DNA from: Nocardiopsis xinjiangensis YIM 90004
GTDB lineage: Bacteria; Actinomycetota; Actinomycetes; Streptosporangiales; Streptosporangiaceae
Direction of reading: 5' to 3'
Assembly (NCBI RefSeq): GCF_000341145.1
Contig: NZ_ANBE01000046.1
Location: 1 to 34,864 of the forward strand
Length of the DNA: 34,864 nucleotides
Shown: piece after piece, positions 8,591-15,375 of the stretch
Layout: each line of letters starts with the position of its first letter
Position numbering within the stretch: the stretch's first letter is position 1
Position numbers and translations under genes: made by a program
The notes under the pieces: model-generated
What the model was told of the DNA's origin: nothing
Databases searched by the model: none
The model's input: the letters and a program-made list of their open reading frames with translations, nothing else

Positions 8591-10075
8591 TCAGAACTGT
8601 TCGGCCTGCCCGGAGGCCACCAGCGGGTGCACCTCGTGGCGTACGCCCGGCTGTTCACCGCACAGGCGCGGGGTGGGAAGGAGCTTGTCGGGGTTGGCGG
8701 TGCCCTCCGGGTCCAGGGACCGGCGGAAGAGGTCGAAGGTCTCCAGGTCGTCGGGGCCGTACATGCGGGGCATCTTGCAGGCCTTGTCCACACCCACCCC
8801 GTGCTCTCCGGTGATGGAACCGCCGTGCTCCACGCACAGGTCCAGGATCTGCGCGGAGACCTCCTCGGCCCGGTCCCACGCGCCGGGTTCGGCGTCGTCG
8901 AAGAGCACGAGGGGATGCAGGTTGCCGTCCCCGGCGTGGAAGACGTTGGCGACCCGGATGCCCGACTCGGCCGACAGCTCGGTGATGCGGCGCAGGACCT
9001 CCGGCAGGGCCGTGCGCGGCACGACACCGTCCTGGACGATGTAGGAGGGGCTGATGCGTCCCACCGCCGCGAACGCGGACTTGCGGCCCTTCCAGATGAG
9101 GGCGCGTTCCTGGGCGCCGCTGGCGGTGCGGGTCTCGAAGGAACCGGCTTCCGCGCACAATCGCTCGACCTGCTCGACCTGGGCGTCGACCTCCTCCGTG
9201 GGGCCGTCCAGCTCCACGACGAGTACCGCGGCCGCCCCGGCGGGGTAGTCGCAGGCGACCGCCGCCTCGGCCGCCTCGATGGCCAGGGCGTCCATCATCT
9301 CGATCGCGGAGGGGAGTACGCCCTCGCCGATGATCGAACTGACCGCGTGCCCGCCTGCGTCCATGCTCTGGAAGGCCGACAGCAGCGTCACCGTCTTCTC
9401 CGGGGAGCGGGTCAGGTTCACCACGACCCGGGTGGCCACGCCCAGGGTGCCCTCCGAGCCCACGAACGTGCCGATCAGGTCGTAACCGGGTGCGTCGGCG
9501 GCCTTGCCCCCGAGACGGACCAGGTCGCCTGCGGGGGTGACCACGTCGAGGCCGCGCACGTGGTTGACGGTGAATCCGTACTTGAGGCAGTGGGCGCCGC
9601 CGGAGTTCTCTGCGACGTTGCCGCCCACCGAGCACACCTGTTGGCTCGAGGGGTCCGGTGCGTAGTAGTAGCCGTGCGGGGCGGCCGCGCGGGTGATGTC
9701 GAGGTTGGCCACGCCCGGTTCGACGACCGCGCACTCGTTGGCGATGTCGATCTCGAGGATGCGGCGCATGCGGGAAGTCACGAGCAGGACCCCCTCGGCG
9801 CGGGGGAGCGCGCCCGCGGACAGCCCGGTACCCGCTCCGCGTGGGACGAAGGGGACGCCGCGTTCGTGGCACAGACGTACCACCGCGGCCACTTGCTCGG
9901 CGGAGGTCGGCAGGACCACGACCCCGGGGACCTCGCGGTGGTGGGCGAGACCGTCGTTCTCGTAGGTGCGCCGCTGCGAGTGGTCGGTCAGGACCCCGTT
10001 CTCGCCGCAGATCGTGCGCAACTCGGGGACGAGGGCGGACAGGGCCACCGCGGTCTCGTTCTCGGCCAGGGACAT
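8591..10075 (-). CDS. glcD: GlcD-type glycolate oxidase catalytic flavoprotein
   Basis: This 494-aa FAD-linked 2-hydroxyacid oxidase subunit has an N-terminal PCMH domain with VPRGAGTGLSAGAL (77-90) and SVGGNVAENSGGAHCLKYG (149-167), for FAD binding. The C-terminal FAD-oxidase domain has GDGNLHPLVLFDD and GEHGVGVDKACKM near the end. It oxidises glycolate to glyoxylate and passes electrons through GlcE/GlcF, probably to the quinone pool. The ATG at 10075 has GGGAGG 6 nt upstream. It is the first gene of glcDEF. Upstream lie a candidate promoter (TTGCCC-N18-TACGGT) and two TTCC-N2-GGAA boxes. The next upstream gene on the same strand is malate synthase, which consumes glyoxylate. Confidence 0.94.
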   Translation of the reverse strand: MSLAENETAVALSALVPELRTICGENGVLTDHSQRRTYENDGLAHHREVPGVVVLPTSAEQVAAVVRLCHERGVPFVPRGAGTGLSAGALPRAEGVLLVTSRMRRILEIDIANECAVVEPGVANLDITRAAAPHGYYYAPDPSSQQVCSVGGNVAENSGGAHCLKYGFTVNHVRGLDVVTPAGDLVRLGGKAADAPGYDLIGTFVGSEGTLGVATRVVVNLTRSPEKTVTLLSAFQSMDAGGHAVSSIIGEGVLPSAIEMMDALAIEAAEAAVACDYPAGAAAVLVVELDGPTEEVDAQVEQVERLCAEAGSFETRTASGAQERALIWKGRKSAFAAVGRISPSYIVQDGVVPRTALPEVLRRITELSAESGIRVANVFHAGDGNLHPLVLFDDAEPGAWDRAEEVSAQILDLCVEHGGSITGEHGVGVDKACKMPRMYGPDDLETFDLFRRSLDPEGTANPDKLLPTPRLCGEQPGVRHEVHPLVASGQAEQF

Positions 10076-10138
10076 GGGGAGCCTCCCGCGTCGGTCAGGC
10101 GCGGGTGAGGTGGATCACCCGGCATGGGGCCTGTTTGG

Positions 10139-10168
10139 ACCGTAGGGCGCAGGAGCCCCTCGGGGCAA
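10139..10168 (-). promoter_or_regulatory. Candidate glcD promoter
   Basis: On the minus strand, TTGCCC (10163-10168) and TACGGT (10139-10144) are separated by 18 nt. A start near 10132 would give a leader of about 57 nt with GGGAGG before the ATG. The -35 also falls within the loop/right arm of a small hairpin at 10151-10177 (10-bp arms, one wobble). Confidence 0.5.
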
Positions 10169-10181
10169 GGGGTTCCTGTGC

Positions 10182-10212
10182 TTCCGCGGAAAGAGCTTTC
10201 CGTTCCCTGGAA
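10182..10212. promoter_or_regulatory. Twin TTCC-N2-GGAA boxes upstream of glcD
   Basis: TTCCGCGGAA (10182-10191, perfect palindrome) and TTCCCTGGAA (10203-10212) start 21 bp apart, about two helical turns. A second palindrome, CGGAAAG-AG-CTTTCCG (10187-10202), links them. They lie about 50-80 bp upstream of the predicted start site. This is an activator-like position, and the box shape resembles IclR-family sites. Confidence 0.5.
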
Positions 10213-10251
10213 ATCTTCTCGCGGGCGGGGTGGTGAGCGTGCCCGGCAGGG

Positions 10252-10289
10252 GCGTGCCCCCGCCGACGCCGCCGCCGACGGGGGCACGC
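10252..10289 (-). terminator. aceB terminator
   Basis: A perfect 11-bp stem, GCGTGCCCCCG (10252-10262) with 10279-10289, and a 16-nt loop start 17 nt after the aceB stop. It separates aceB from the glcDEF promoter, so the two are independent transcripts. Confidence 0.75.
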
Positions 10290-10306
10290 GGGGCCGGCAC
10301 GGCCGC

Positions 10307-11911
10307 CTACGGCATGCGCTCGTAGGCGGGCAGGGTCAGGAAGTCGACGTACTCGTCGGCCAGCGCGACCTCGGAGAAGAGCTCCTTGGCCTGCTGGTAG
10401 AGCTTCTCGTCGAAGAGATCGCCCAGCGCCTCACGGATCGTGACGAGCTCCTCGTCGATGATCGTACGCACCAGGTCGGCGGTGACCTGCGGGCCGTCGT
10501 CGAGGGTGACGTCGTTGTGCAGCCACTGCCAGATCTGCGAACGCGAGATCTCGGCGGTCGCGGCGTCCTCCATGAGGTTGTGGATCGCCACCGCGCCGTT
10601 GCCTCCCATCCACGTCGCCAGATACTGCAGGGCGACGTTGATGTTGGCGCGCAACCCGGTGGAACTGATGCCGCCCGGGGTCCGGTCGACCGCGAGAAGG
10701 TCCTCGGCGGTGACGTTCACGTCCGGGCGCTGCTTGGAGATCTGGTTGGGGTTCTCCCCGAGAACACCGTCGAAGATCTCCTTGGCGACCGGCACCAGGT
10801 CCGGGTGGGCGACCCAGGAACCGTCGAAGCCGTCGTTCGACTCGCGGGACTTGTCGTCGCGGACCTTGGCGAAGGCGTTCTTGTTGACCTCTTCGTCCCT
10901 GCGGGACGGGATGAAGGCCGCCATGCCGCCGATGGCGTGCGCGCCGCGCTTGTGGCAGGTCTTGACCAGCAGCTCGGTGTAGGCCCGCATCATCGGTGCG
11001 GTCATGCCGACGGCGTTGCGCTCGGGCAGCAGGAACTTGCGGCCGCGGGTGCGGTGCACCTTGATGATGCTGAACAGGTAGTCCCAGCGGCCCGCGTTGA
11101 GGCCGGCCGAGTGCTCACGCAGTTCGTAGAGGATCTCCTCCATCTCGAACGCGGCCGGGATGGTCTCGATGAGGCAGGTGGCGCGGATGGTGCCGCGCGG
11201 GATGCCGAGGCGCTCCTGGGCCAGGACGAAGATGTCGTTCCAGAGGCGGGCCTCCAGGTGGCTCTCCATCTTCGGCAGGTAGAAGTAGGGGCCCTTGCCC
11301 TTGGCGATCTGGCGCTTCGCGCTGTGGAAGAGGTAGAACGCGAAGTCGACGATGCCGCCGCTGACGCGCTCGCCGTCGACCAGGATGTGCTTCTCGTCCA
11401 GGTGCCAGCCGCGCGGGCGCACGACGATGGTGGCGAGCTCCTCGTCGTCCTTGAGCGCGTAGGTCTTGCCCTGGGGCGAGGTGAAGTCCACCTTGCGGTC
11501 GAGGGCGTCCCGCAGGTTGAGGTGGCCCTCGACCATGTTCTCCCACAGCGGGGTGTTGGCGTCCTCGAAGTCGGCCAGCCACACCTTCGCGCCGGAGTTG
11601 AGCGCGTTGATCGTCATCTTGCGGTCGGTCGGACCGGTGATCTCCACGCGGCGGTCGGCGATGCCCGGGGCGGGATCGGCGACCTTCCAGCTGTCGTCCT
11701 CGCGGATGTGCTCGGTCTCGGGGAGGAAACCGAGGTCCTCCCCGGCGGAGATGCGGTCCTGGCGTTCCTTGCGGGCCTGCAGCAGCTCCTGGCGGCGCGG
11801 CTCGAAGGAGCGGTGGAGTTCGGCGACGAGGGCCAGAGCGTCCTCGGTGAGGATCTCGTCGTACCGGTCGTTGCGGGGGCCGGTGACCTCGACCCCTTGC
11901 GTGGCGCCCAT
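10307..11911 (-). CDS. aceB: Malate synthase A
   Basis: This 534-aa enzyme condenses glyoxylate with acetyl-CoA to malate. The A-form (about 530 aa) is recognised by RPRGWH with R167, CLIETIP with Mg ligand E249, GRWDY with D277, and the catalytic-base segment MEDAATAEISR with D449. LTLPAYERMP is the usual C-terminus. The ATG at 11911 has GGAAGG 6 nt upstream; the frame extends 16 codons further without homology. Isocitrate lyase is not adjacent. The gene lies just upstream of glcDEF, so its likely task here is to use glyoxylate made from glycolate (or from purine or allantoin breakdown). The upstream region is AT-rich and has a TTCCACA/TGTGGAA inverted repeat. Confidence 0.97.
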   Translation of the reverse strand: MGATQGVEVTGPRNDRYDEILTEDALALVAELHRSFEPRRQELLQARKERQDRISAGEDLGFLPETEHIREDDSWKVADPAPGIADRRVEITGPTDRKMTINALNSGAKVWLADFEDANTPLWENMVEGHLNLRDALDRKVDFTSPQGKTYALKDDEELATIVVRPRGWHLDEKHILVDGERVSGGIVDFAFYLFHSAKRQIAKGKGPYFYLPKMESHLEARLWNDIFVLAQERLGIPRGTIRATCLIETIPAAFEMEEILYELREHSAGLNAGRWDYLFSIIKVHRTRGRKFLLPERNAVGMTAPMMRAYTELLVKTCHKRGAHAIGGMAAFIPSRRDEEVNKNAFAKVRDDKSRESNDGFDGSWVAHPDLVPVAKEIFDGVLGENPNQISKQRPDVNVTAEDLLAVDRTPGGISSTGLRANINVALQYLATWMGGNGAVAIHNLMEDAATAEISRSQIWQWLHNDVTLDDGPQVTADLVRTIIDEELVTIREALGDLFDEKLYQQAKELFSEVALADEYVDFLTLPAYERMP

Positions 11912-11919
11912 GACAAACC

Positions 11920-11954
11920 TTCCACAATCCGAAAAAAACTTTTGATATGTGGAA
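11920..11954. promoter_or_regulatory. TTCCACA/TGTGGAA inverted repeat before aceB
   Basis: Perfect 7-bp arms (11920-11926 and 11948-11954) are separated by 21 bp of A/T-rich DNA, starting 9 bp upstream of the aceB ATG. The outer arm abuts the TTGACT -35-like sequence, so a protein bound here would overlap the promoter and act as a repressor. Confidence 0.4.
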
Positions 11955-12184
11955 GTCAAGATATCGGGGGTCGCGCCACGGGGTCAACGTCGCGTGGGAG
12001 TCGGAAGAGGGTGAATTTTCTGCTTACGTGAATCCCAGTGGAAGTTCTGCGTGAACTTTTGGTGTTCTTTGGTCAACGACGTGGGCTGATCGTCTCACGT
12101 GCCGTAGCAGAGAAGGTGTTACGCGTCACCCGCCCCCGCAAAAATCTGTGTGCTTCGAGACGGCTCGGGTGAGATCATCGAGGT

Positions 12185-12227
12185 ACCACCGCGTGGTCAG
12201 GTGAGCCGGAAGAATCCCGGCGGTGGT
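12185..12227 (+). promoter_or_regulatory. Alternative RNA hairpins in the hflX leader
   Basis: ACCACCGC (12185-12192) can pair with GCGGTGGT (12220-12227), enclosing GCCGG/CCGGC. Alternatively ACCAC can pair locally with GTGGT at 12193-12197. The structures exclude each other and end 23 nt before the hflX ATG. No T-tract follows. Confidence 0.35.
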
Positions 12228-12250
12228 GACGTTGACCCATCTGGAGGGAT

Positions 12251-13789
12251 ATGAATACAACTGACACCCGCGGAAGCGCCCTCACCGGCCACGAGGCCCA
12301 CGAGGACGCCGTCCGCGAGGCGATCACCGTCGGGGACGGGGTCAACGCGACAGAGGCGCCGACCACGCAGACCGGCGGCGAACGCTACGACGACCACACG
12401 GCCGTCCCCGGCCAGGGTGAGATGGAGCTGGCCGAGCGCAATGCGCTCCGACGCGTCCAGGGGCTGTCGACCGAGCTCACCGATGTCACCGAGGTCGAGA
12501 ACCGCAGCCTGCGCCTGGAACGTGTCGTTCTCATCGGTGTCTGGACCGGCGGGAACGGGACCCAGACCGACGCCGACAGCTCACTCACAGAGCTCGCGGC
12601 CCTGGCGGAGACCGCCGGCGCGGCCGTCCTCGAAGGACTCACCCAGCGCCGCTCCAAGCCCGACCCCGCCACCTACATCGGTAAGGGCAAGGCGGCCGAG
12701 CTCGCCGACGTCGTCGCCTCGACCGGGGCCGACACCGTCATCTGCGACGGTGAGCTCACCCCGGGCCAGCTCATCCAGCTCGAGGACGTCGTCCAGGTCA
12801 AGGTCATCGACCGCACCGCACTGATCCTCGACATCTTCGCCCAGCACGCGCGCAGCAGCGAGGGCAAGGCACAGATCGAACTGGCCCAGCTCAATTATCT
12901 GCTGCCCAGGCTCCGCGGCTGGGGCCACGCCCTGTCCCGCCAGGCAGGTGGTGCCGGTGGCGGCGGCAACGGCGGTGTGGGTCTGCGCGGTCCCGGTGAG
13001 ACGAAGATCGAGACCGACCGTCGGCGCATCAACGACAAGATCGCCAAACTGCGCCGCCGGCTCGCCCACATGCGTACGGCCCGCGACGTCAAGCGCGACG
13101 TGCGCCGTAGCCGCCAAGTGCCCTCGGTGGCCATCGCCGGGTACACCAACGCCGGAAAGTCCAGCCTGCTCAACCGGCTCACCGGGGCCGGGGTCCTGGT
13201 GGAGAACGCACTGTTCGCCACCCTCGACCCAACCGTGCGCCAGGCGCATACCCCCGACGGCCGGGCGTTCACGCTCAGCGACACCGTCGGATTCGTCCGG
13301 CATCTGCCGCACCAGCTGGTGGAGGCGTTCCGCTCCACCCTGGAGGAGGTCTCCGACTCCGACCTGGTCGTCCACGTGGTCGACGGTTCGCACCCCGACC
13401 CCGAGGAACAGGTCCGGGCCGTACACGAGGTCTTCGCAGACATCGGCGCGACCGACGTGCCCGAACTCGTCGTGGTCAACAAGGTCGACGCCGCCGACCC
13501 CGACACGCTCAAGGCTCTGCGCACGCGCTACCCCGACGTCGTCGAGGTCTCCGCACGCACCGGTCAGGGCGTGTCCGAACTGGTCACGCGGTTGGCCGAG
13601 TCGCTGCCCGAACTCGCCCACGAGATCCGGGCGCTCGTGCCCTACTCACGGGGCGACCTCGTCGCCAAGGCCTACGAGGAGGGGCGGGTCCTCAAGGAGG
13701 AGCACACCCAGGACGGCACCGACATCCACGCGTTCGTGCCCGAACTCCTGGCCGCCAGGCTCGACGAGTACACACCCAGCACCGCCTGA
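12251..13789 (+). CDS. hflX: HflX, ribosome-associated GTPase
   Basis: This 512-aa GTPase binds the 50S subunit and splits stalled or vacant 70S ribosomes. It has the order N-terminal HflX domain (about 95-270, with YIGKGKAAEL and the ribosome-contacting LRGPGETKIETD loop after a glycine-rich stretch), then the G domain with G1 GYTNAGKS (297-304), G3 DTVGFVRHLP and G4 NKVD (410-413). A C-terminal extension follows. The first 75 residues are a poorly conserved acidic tail, longer than in E. coli. The ATG at 12251 has GGAGG 4-5 nt upstream. In mycobacteria hflX is part of the macrolide-inducible WhiB7 regulon; whether that holds here is unknown. It lies in the same direction as miaB and dapF but is separated from dapF by the glc/aceB block. 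Confidence 0.96.
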   Translation: MNTTDTRGSALTGHEAHEDAVREAITVGDGVNATEAPTTQTGGERYDDHTAVPGQGEMELAERNALRRVQGLSTELTDVTEVENRSLRLERVVLIGVWTGGNGTQTDADSSLTELAALAETAGAAVLEGLTQRRSKPDPATYIGKGKAAELADVVASTGADTVICDGELTPGQLIQLEDVVQVKVIDRTALILDIFAQHARSSEGKAQIELAQLNYLLPRLRGWGHALSRQAGGAGGGGNGGVGLRGPGETKIETDRRRINDKIAKLRRRLAHMRTARDVKRDVRRSRQVPSVAIAGYTNAGKSSLLNRLTGAGVLVENALFATLDPTVRQAHTPDGRAFTLSDTVGFVRHLPHQLVEAFRSTLEEVSDSDLVVHVVDGSHPDPEEQVRAVHEVFADIGATDVPELVVVNKVDAADPDTLKALRTRYPDVVEVSARTGQGVSELVTRLAESLPELAHEIRALVPYSRGDLVAKAYEEGRVLKEEHTQDGTDIHAFVPELLAARLDEYTPSTA

Positions 13790-13807
13790 GGCGGAATGCA
13801 CGTGCAC

Positions 13808-13837
13808 GGGCCCGGGGAAGAACACCTCCCCGGGTCC
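13808..13837 (+). terminator. hflX terminator
   Basis: An 11-bp stem, GGGCCCGGGGA (13808-13818) with 13827-13837 (one G-U), and an 8-nt loop start 18 nt after the hflX stop. Confidence 0.75.
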
Positions 13838-13885
13838 GCTCGTGTGCTCGACCCAGGTCAACGGGCATGTGCGTGTTCTTCCCCG
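13813..13885. repeat. 13-bp perfect inverted repeat overlapping the hflX terminator
   Basis: CGGGGAAGAACAC (13813-13825) is exactly complementary to 13873-13885. The left copy covers most of the terminator's left arm, so the long-range pairing and the terminator hairpin cannot form together. Confidence 0.6.
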
Positions 13886-13941
13886 CCATGATTTTGTGCG
13901 AGAGATGTCCCGGAACGCTCGCTTTTCGGCCCGCGGGGAGG

Positions 13942-13971
13942 TGTACACGGGCTCGGAGAATGGTCTACGGT
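13942..13971 (+). promoter_or_regulatory. Candidate promoter of the amidohydrolase gene
   Basis: TGTACA (13942-13947) and TACGGT (13966-13971) are 18 nt apart. TACGGT is the same -10 hexamer as proposed for glcD. The leader would be about 155 nt and would include the 17-codon ORF. Confidence 0.35.
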
Positions 13972-14066
13972 TTTGGCACCGGTCGGCAGTGGCCCGATGA
14001 GTCTCCCCGAGCCGAGGCCCACTGACACCGGCCCCACCGGACCGTTTTCCAGATACAGAGGTCGCC

Positions 14067-14120
14067 ATGCCCGCCCGCGCTCTGCCCGCAGCCTGCCGAA
14101 TCACCGGTGCCCGGGCCTGA
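14067..14120 (+). CDS. Possible 17-aa leader peptide
   Basis: The short frame ATG CCC ... GCC TGA encodes 17 residues (MPARALPAACRITGARA) and stops 13 nt before the amidohydrolase ATG. A weak AGAGGT lies 4 nt upstream. It has no histidine run that would suggest attenuation by a histidine-pathway substrate. It may well be a chance frame. Confidence 0.2.
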   Translation: MPARALPAACRITGARA

Positions 14121-14133
14121 GCGCGGAGAACAC

Positions 14134-15342
14134 ATGTCGGTCATCCTCCTCACCAACATCGGACGGCTCTGGACCGGAACGGAGATGCTCACCAAGGCGG
14201 CGATCCTGCTCAACGAGGACCGCATCGCCTGGGTCGGCCCCGCCGCCGAACTCCCGCAGCAGGTACCCGGTGTCGTCGAGGACCTCACCGACGTCGACGA
14301 GGTCTTCAACATCGGGGGCGGGCTCGTCACCCCCGGCCTCATCGACGCCCACTGCCACCCCGTCTACGCTGGCGACAGGTACGCCGAAGTGAGTATGCGG
14401 GCCAATGGCGCCTCCCGTGGCGACATCTTCGCCGCCGGCGGGGGCGTGTCCACGACCGTCACCATCACCCGCGGCACCGACCCCTGGACCTTGTGCAACG
14501 CCGTCCGGGAACGCCTGCGCCATTGGGTACTGACCGGGGCCACCACGGTGGAGGCCAAGACCGGGTACCACCTGACCCGCGACGGTGAACTCGCCGACGT
14601 GCGCCTGCTGCGCTCCCTGGAGGAGGAACCGGGGATGCCGCGCATCCACGTGACCTTCTTCCCCGCGCACGGGGTACCGCCCGAGTTCTTCGGCCGCCCC
14701 AAGGAGTACGTCGCCGCGGCCGCCTCCTGGCTCTCCGACGCCTCGACGGCCGGTGCCGACGGTGTCGACATCTACTGCGACAACCAGCAGTTCACCACCG
14801 AGGACGCACACATGCTCCTCGGCGTCGGACAGTCGGTGGGCCTGCGCACCACGCTGCACGCCTGTTCACGGCCTCGCCACGGCGCGGTGCGCATGGCCAC
14901 GGAAATGGGATGCTCCTCCGTCGACCTGCTCCACGAGACCGACGACCAGGACATCCTCGCCCTCACCGGTACCCGCACCCCCATCGTTGCCTGCCCCACC
15001 ACGTCGTTGCGCGAACACCGGATGCCGCCGGTGCGCACCCTGCTCGACCACGGGGTGCCCGTCGGCCTGGGCACCGACCACAACCCCGGTCAGACAGGGG
15101 CGACGTCGATGCCGCTCGTGATGTCGCTGGCGATCTCCATGTTCGAGATGACCGTGCAGGAAGCGCTCACAGCCGCCACCCTCGGGAGCGCGCACGCTCT
15201 GGGGCTCACCGACCGGGGTGTGCTGGCGCCCGGGTGCCTGGCCGACCTCGTGCAGTGGGACGCCGACCACGAAGGCGCGTTCGGGTGGTCGATGGGCTTG
15301 CAGACACTGCGTGTGTGGCAGGGCGGCCGCACGATCCGGTGA
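14134..15342 (+). CDS. Imidazolonepropionase-like amidohydrolase
   Basis: This is a 402-aa metal-dependent amidohydrolase. Candidate metal/catalytic residues are H73-x-H75 (IDAHCHPVYAGDR), H179 (FPAHGVPPEF), H242 (TTLHA) and D315 (GTDHNPG). The pattern DAHCHPVYAGDR...KTGYHLT...AHGVPPEF...TDHNPG...SMP closely tracks HutI, which opens imidazolone-5-propionate in histidine breakdown. The residue after LHA is C rather than the usual Q or N of HutI, and no hutU, hutH or hutF gene is near. It may therefore act on another cyclic amide. The ATG at 14134 is chosen over an upstream GTG at 14107 because GGAG lies 5 nt before it. It converges with holA. Confidence 0.82.
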   Translation: MSVILLTNIGRLWTGTEMLTKAAILLNEDRIAWVGPAAELPQQVPGVVEDLTDVDEVFNIGGGLVTPGLIDAHCHPVYAGDRYAEVSMRANGASRGDIFAAGGGVSTTVTITRGTDPWTLCNAVRERLRHWVLTGATTVEAKTGYHLTRDGELADVRLLRSLEEEPGMPRIHVTFFPAHGVPPEFFGRPKEYVAAAASWLSDASTAGADGVDIYCDNQQFTTEDAHMLLGVGQSVGLRTTLHACSRPRHGAVRMATEMGCSSVDLLHETDDQDILALTGTRTPIVACPTTSLREHRMPPVRTLLDHGVPVGLGTDHNPGQTGATSMPLVMSLAISMFEMTVQEALTAATLGSAHALGLTDRGVLAPGCLADLVQWDADHEGAFGWSMGLQTLRVWQGGRTIR

Positions 15343-15346
15343 ACGC

Positions 15347-15371
15347 CGGCTCGGCCGTCGGGCCGGTGCCG
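15347..15371. terminator. Convergent terminator between the amidohydrolase and holA
   Basis: CGGC-T-CGGCC pairs with GGCCG-G-T-GCCG with one bulge and a 4-nt loop, filling most of the 33-bp gap between the two stops. Confidence 0.5.
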
Positions 15372-15375
15372 GGGA

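Larger units (their letters stand above)
11912..12250. other. Divergent aceB/hflX regulatory region (339 bp, no gene)
   Basis: The aceB side holds TTCCACA (11920-11926) and TGTGGAA (11948-11954), plus TTGACT (minus strand, 11954-11959) as a possible -35. No convincing -10 was found for it. The middle has loosely repeated GTGAATTTT/GTGAACTTTT words. The hflX side has an AAAAAT run (12140-12145) and a GC-rich leader that can fold in two ways at 12185-12227. No plausible small gene was seen. Confidence 0.6.
13790..14133 (+). other. Region between hflX and the amidohydrolase (344 bp)
   Basis: It holds the palindrome TGCACGTGCA (13797-13806), the hflX terminator, a distant partner strand of that terminator (13873-13885), a promoter-like pair TGTACA (13942-13947) N18 TACGGT (13966-13971), and a possible 17-codon leader ORF (14067-14120). 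No other gene was seen. Confidence 0.55.

Noticed and set aside
10124..12031. A 635-codon plus-strand frame opposite aceB
   Set aside because: aceB is complete on the other strand with all active-site residues. The plus frame is an Asp/Val/Gly-rich shadow without domains.
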